Assembly (NCBI GenBank): GCA_020890945.1
Contig: JAJHPK010000019.1
Location: 1 to 50,095, forward strand
Reading direction: 5' to 3'
Source: Nitrosomonas sp.
GTDB lineage: Bacteria > Pseudomonadota > Gammaproteobacteria > Burkholderiales > Nitrosomonadaceae
Length of the DNA: 50,095 nucleotides
Part shown: positions 47,489 to 50,095 of the stretch, one piece after another
Position numbering within the stretch: position 1 is the stretch's first letter
Layout: each line of letters opens with the position of its first letter
Notes under the pieces: model-generated
Seen by the model: only the letters and a program-made list of their open reading frames with translations
Told to the model about the DNA's origin: nothing
Databases searched by the model: none
Program-made: the position numbers and the translations under genes

Positions 47489-48097
47489 ATGGCAGTTACA
47501 AAAATACCACGACCATCAATGGGTTCAGGCAATATTAAATTTATTGACGGCATTGCGTTTCCTGGACTTGGATCGGGCGGGTTTTCTGAAAATGATTTAC
47601 TCATTACTGGCGATGATCTAGATAACCTTGATCTTATCGGTGGCGACGGCAATGATAAAATTGAAGGTGGAGCGGGTAATGACGTCCTCAGAGAAGGTCT
47701 AGGAAATGGTGTTTTAGAAGGTGGTGATGGCAATGATGATTTGGACGGTCAACAGGGCACAGAGAAACTGTTTGGTGGAACTGGTGATGATATTTTACGA
47801 GCAGGTTATGGTTATGATCGGCTAACTGGGGGGGATGGCAATGATACCTTTGGTTTTTATGCGGAAGGTCATTTTCAAGTCTCTGATTTTTCAATTGGAC
47901 AAGATAGACTGTTTTTTGATTCCAGTACCCTTGGAGTTTCGAGTATTTCGCAATTAGTTCCTTACATTACTAATGTCACTAGTATTCCTAATGGTGTGGA
48001 AGGTACACGTGTCGAATTCGGTCCGAACGCATCAATTGAGTTAGTCGGCATGAAACTTGAGGATTTAACTGCCGACATGATCGTTTTTAATTTATAG
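47489..48097 (+). CDS. Small RTX-type calcium-binding secreted protein
   Basis: A 202-residue protein with about five GGxGxDxxx nonapeptide repeats in residues 45-125 (LIGGDGNDKIEGGAGNDVL, LEGGDGNDDLDG, LFGGTGDDILRAG, LTGGDGNDTF). A C-terminal region (FSIGQDRLFFDSSTLGVSS onward) looks like an uncleaved type I secretion signal. It has no N-terminal signal peptide. The ATG at 47489 has CGGAG nine bases ahead; an ATG two codons earlier is possible. Calcium folding after export through a type I system is expected, but no ABC exporter genes are in the window. Its role is unknown. Confidence 0.9.
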   Translation: MAVTKIPRPSMGSGNIKFIDGIAFPGLGSGGFSENDLLITGDDLDNLDLIGGDGNDKIEGGAGNDVLREGLGNGVLEGGDGNDDLDGQQGTEKLFGGTGDDILRAGYGYDRLTGGDGNDTFGFYAEGHFQVSDFSIGQDRLFFDSSTLGVSSISQLVPYITNVTSIPNGVEGTRVEFGPNASIELVGMKLEDLTADMIVFNL

Positions 48098-48113
48098 CAA
48101 AATAAGTTCAATC

Positions 48114-48167
48114 AACTACCTGCCAGCATATCTTTATCAACGTGACGTGTTGGCGGGTAGTTTTTAT
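48114..48167 (+). terminator. Terminator after the RTX gene
   Basis: A 15-bp stem with two imperfect positions, AACTACCTGCCAGCA / TGTTGGCGGGTAGTT (48114-48128, 48148-48162), with a 19-base loop, is followed by TTTTTATC. It lies 16 bases past the RTX stop and also abuts the end of the convergent peroxidase gene. Confidence 0.85.
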
Positions 48168-49628
48168 CTATAAAGAAGCTAAGAAGGCGACCAAGTCTTC
48201 TTTTTCTTTATCAGTAAGGCCTATAGAAAAGCGTTGATTATAAAAATTGACGACCGCTTTTAAATCTTTCGCCGAACCATCATGAAAATATGGAGGACGC
48301 GAAGCAAGCGAACGCAATACAGGTCCTTTGAAACGTCCAATATCTTTCCATTTTCCGGTAAGTAATGCACGCCCTGGATCTGTAGTTTTTAACGTTTCAT
48401 TCGTTGCTTTGTTTCTCAACGTGTATAGCGGCATATCTGGCGTGCGGCGTGAGGCATCCGCTACACCAATGTTCAAAGGCATCGGCGTCGAATGATTACC
48501 GGAATTGGGTGTATTGTGGCAGGTTGTGCAAGTTCCCGGCAACACAGCTACATTTAAATCATCGTTAATGCCAGCTACACCAGAAATTTGAATGGGTTTG
48601 CTATTGAATAAAATCTCTCCACGAGCAATCGAACCACGCGCTCTTTGTACGAAATTGCTTGCTCGAGTTGCATAGCGTTGCCATGAACTATAGAGTCCAA
48701 TCACATTAGGATCGAACGGTGCACGAGTACGGTAGTCTCCAACAAGAGTATCGTTAATACCAAAATAGTATTCTTGATTCAGTAAAAAATTAGGCCCGCC
48801 TTTGGCACCGCTAGCTCTTAAACTGCCTGCTAAAAAATTCTTTACTTGCGCGTTAAACAAGCCCATTTCGAAATTCAAAATCTCAGCTCGTTCCGATTCT
48901 GTTAAATCAGCTAGAGCTTCTGCATGGCTTCGCGTTGCATGATTGGCTTGAGTAGACAAGTCAAATGATACGGGCGAAAAACAGGTTGATGTGCCAAAAA
49001 TGCAGTCAGTTGAAGTATCGCTACGCGTGGTTTCTCGGGCATCCCACATGACTGTGCTGATAAACTTCAAATTTGCGGTTGGCATAGGCCGGCGAAATAA
49101 AGATAATTCATTCGCACTAGCAAAACCATAGGGATCATCGACTTCGGCTAATTCAAATTCAGCATCTGCTGGTATGCCAATTCCTACGCGAATATTACCT
49201 TTGTTTAACAACATGCTATACGCCTTACGACGTTTTTCAACAGTCGAAACATCGGCAAGCGGTGAATTAGCACCATCGACTAGTCTGAATAATGGATCTA
49301 AGCCTTTTGTTTTGTTAAAGCGTTTTTTTGCCCCTTGGGGTGTAATCGTCCACCCTTCTGTCGGCACATGACAGGTAGCACAAGTTCGATCATTAGTGCC
49401 AAATTTTTTAAAAAACGCATTATTAAAATCGATAACGCCGTTACTGCTATAAGTAACATCAACTCCATGTTGATTATAAGATTTAATACTTTTAGGTTGC
49501 TTGGAATGATGATAGGTTTCGACTAAATCTTTTTCAGGATCATCTTCTTCTATAGCAATAGACGATGTTGATATTGTTATTAGTATGATAAATAACAAAA
49601 AACAAATCTTGTTACTATTGTTATGCAT
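48168..49628 (-). CDS. Di-haem cytochrome c peroxidase / MauG family protein
   Basis: A 486-residue periplasmic protein with a Sec signal peptide (residues 1-25, ending SSIAIEED). Two haem-c sites are CATCH (83-87) and CTTCH (367-371). The second domain ends with GRFKGPVLRSLASRPPYFHDGS and VVNFYNQRFSIGLTDKEKEDL, hallmarks of the CcpA/MauG superfamily. It is longer than classical CcpA (about 320 residues), as in the MauG-like and metal-uptake (MbnH-like) branches. Such proteins reduce peroxide or oxidise protein side chains. Substrate is not evident. A RegA-type palindrome lies 84-100 bases upstream. Confidence 0.88.
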   Translation of the reverse strand: MHNNSNKICFLLFIILITISTSSIAIEEDDPEKDLVETYHHSKQPKSIKSYNQHGVDVTYSSNGVIDFNNAFFKKFGTNDRTCATCHVPTEGWTITPQGAKKRFNKTKGLDPLFRLVDGANSPLADVSTVEKRRKAYSMLLNKGNIRVGIGIPADAEFELAEVDDPYGFASANELSLFRRPMPTANLKFISTVMWDARETTRSDTSTDCIFGTSTCFSPVSFDLSTQANHATRSHAEALADLTESERAEILNFEMGLFNAQVKNFLAGSLRASGAKGGPNFLLNQEYYFGINDTLVGDYRTRAPFDPNVIGLYSSWQRYATRASNFVQRARGSIARGEILFNSKPIQISGVAGINDDLNVAVLPGTCTTCHNTPNSGNHSTPMPLNIGVADASRRTPDMPLYTLRNKATNETLKTTDPGRALLTGKWKDIGRFKGPVLRSLASRPPYFHDGSAKDLKAVVNFYNQRFSIGLTDKEKEDLVAFLASL

Positions 49629-49968
49629 ATATTCTCTCTTCCCCCCTCTAATAAGACATATTATTTTTTTGTGAATTGTTTAATAGTATTTAATTATCAA
49701 ATCCTATTCAATGCGACAAAATGTCGCACCTAGATAAAATGCCTGTTCACAAAAAATAAATTGAATGATTTAAGAAGGCTGATTGAGGAGAGAAAAATTG
49801 AGTGAACTGCGGTTTAATTCAAACAAATTTAGCGCTCTTGCGTAAAATAAAGTCAAATTCATCTAAAATTTATGATTTTCAATCACGCTCGTGATTGTTA
49901 TATTCATAAAGTTCTGTTTGCTAAGTTATAATCGCTGGTTTTTAAATATCATTGATGGGTGGTGTTTA
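49629..49968. other. Intergenic region between divergent peroxidase and FmdB-type genes
   Basis: About 340 AT-rich bases without a gene. It contains the palindrome listed separately. A possible promoter for the FmdB-type gene is TTCATA, 18 bases, TATAAT (49903-49932 approximately). Confidence 0.45.
49712..49728. promoter_or_regulatory. RegA/PrrA-type palindrome upstream of the di-haem peroxidase gene
   Basis: TGCGACAAAATGTCGCA contains GCGAC-N5-GTCGC, which fits the GCGNC/GNCGC half-elements described for RegA/PrrA-type regulators. It differs at only four of 17 positions from the palindrome ahead of regB. Confidence 0.55.
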
Positions 49969-50095
49969 ATGCCTATATACGAATATCTTTGCAATTCTTG
50001 TGGCGCGGAGAAAGAGCATTTACAGAAGATCAGTGATGCGCCGATAGCCGTGTGCCCTGTTTGTGGCAGCAGCAATTACATTAAGCGCATTTCTG
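49969..50095 (+). CDS. FmdB-type zinc-ribbon protein, N-terminal part
   Basis: The frame starts MPIYEYLCNSCGAEKEHLQK and continues to the window end with CPVCGSSNYIKRIS. The two CxxC pairs (C8/C11 and a second pair near residue 32) form the small zinc ribbon of the FmdB/CxxC_CxxC_SSSS family. In many betaproteobacteria such a gene precedes a DUF502 gene and aspS; that continuation is outside the window. Function in the cell is not established. Confidence 0.92.
   Translation, partial: MPIYEYLCNSCGAEKEHLQKISDAPIAVCPVCGSSNYIKRIS

Noticed and set aside
47470-47733. Minus-strand Pro/Ser-rich 87-residue frame
   Set aside because: It is the complement of the RTX repeats; the repeated pattern is an artefact of GGxGxD codons.

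Overview
The window most likely comes from the chromosome of a low-GC betaproteobacterium of the Nitrosomonas type. This is inferred from gene order and protein character, not from a database match. Supporting signs are a petABC-sspA-sspB run, rpsF-priB-rpsR-rplI next to dnaB, a DciA-like gene and an M23 peptidase beside secA, and a RegB/RegA redox two-component pair. IS481- and IS5-type transposase debris and an FmdB-type gene at the right edge fit the same picture.

Layout. 1-1240 is the end of an integrated conjugative element: the start of an IS481-type transposase, a beheaded traL, traM and an excisionase-like gene, stopping at the 3' end of tRNA-Thr(TGT). 1344-5015 (minus) is petABC-sspAB. 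5356-6865 (minus) holds a very acidic 78-residue protein, a glycine-zipper lipoprotein and a DciA-like protein. 6906-12709 (plus) holds an M23 peptidase, secA and regB-regA. 12.7-16.9 kb is accessory DNA: a 42-codon membrane ORF, an unexplained possibly structured stretch, a secreted glycosidase-like protein, and a transposase graveyard containing a 441-bp tandem duplication with nested 60-bp repeats.

16.9-31.9 kb (plus) is a Wzx/Wzy-type exopolysaccharide locus: Wza-like exporter, Wzc-like tyrosine kinase, WecA-like initiating transferase, GDP-mannose 4,6-dehydratase, Wzx-like flippase, pyruvyl-transferase-like protein, two GT4 transferases, Wzy-like polymerase, WecG/TagA transferase and GDP-fucose synthase. 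Together they suggest a fucose-containing, possibly pyruvylated polymer. GDP-mannose supply genes and a Wzb phosphatase are not in the window.

32.0-35.0 kb (minus) is rpsF-priB-rpsR-rplI followed by dnaB. 35.3-37.8 kb is trpG-trpD-trpC without trpE. Then come a bitopic unknown, an NTF2-like protein with yaaA, a 140-bp MITE with a 4-bp target duplication, a secreted unknown, an OmpA-type lipoprotein, mutL, an EF-hand protein and an SppA-type protease. The right end has an unusual helical-LicD-cytidylyltransferase fusion, divergent from a small RTX protein whose promoter carries a Fur-box-like palindrome, then a MauG-like di-haem peroxidase and the start of an FmdB-type gene.

The observations I would follow first are: the LicD-cytidylyltransferase fusion beside the Fur-type/RTX/di-haem-peroxidase group; three related palindromes of the form GACA-N3-TGTC, upstream of regB, dnaB and the di-haem peroxidase, which suggest a shared regulator, possibly RegA; and the nested tandem duplication in the transposase graveyard.
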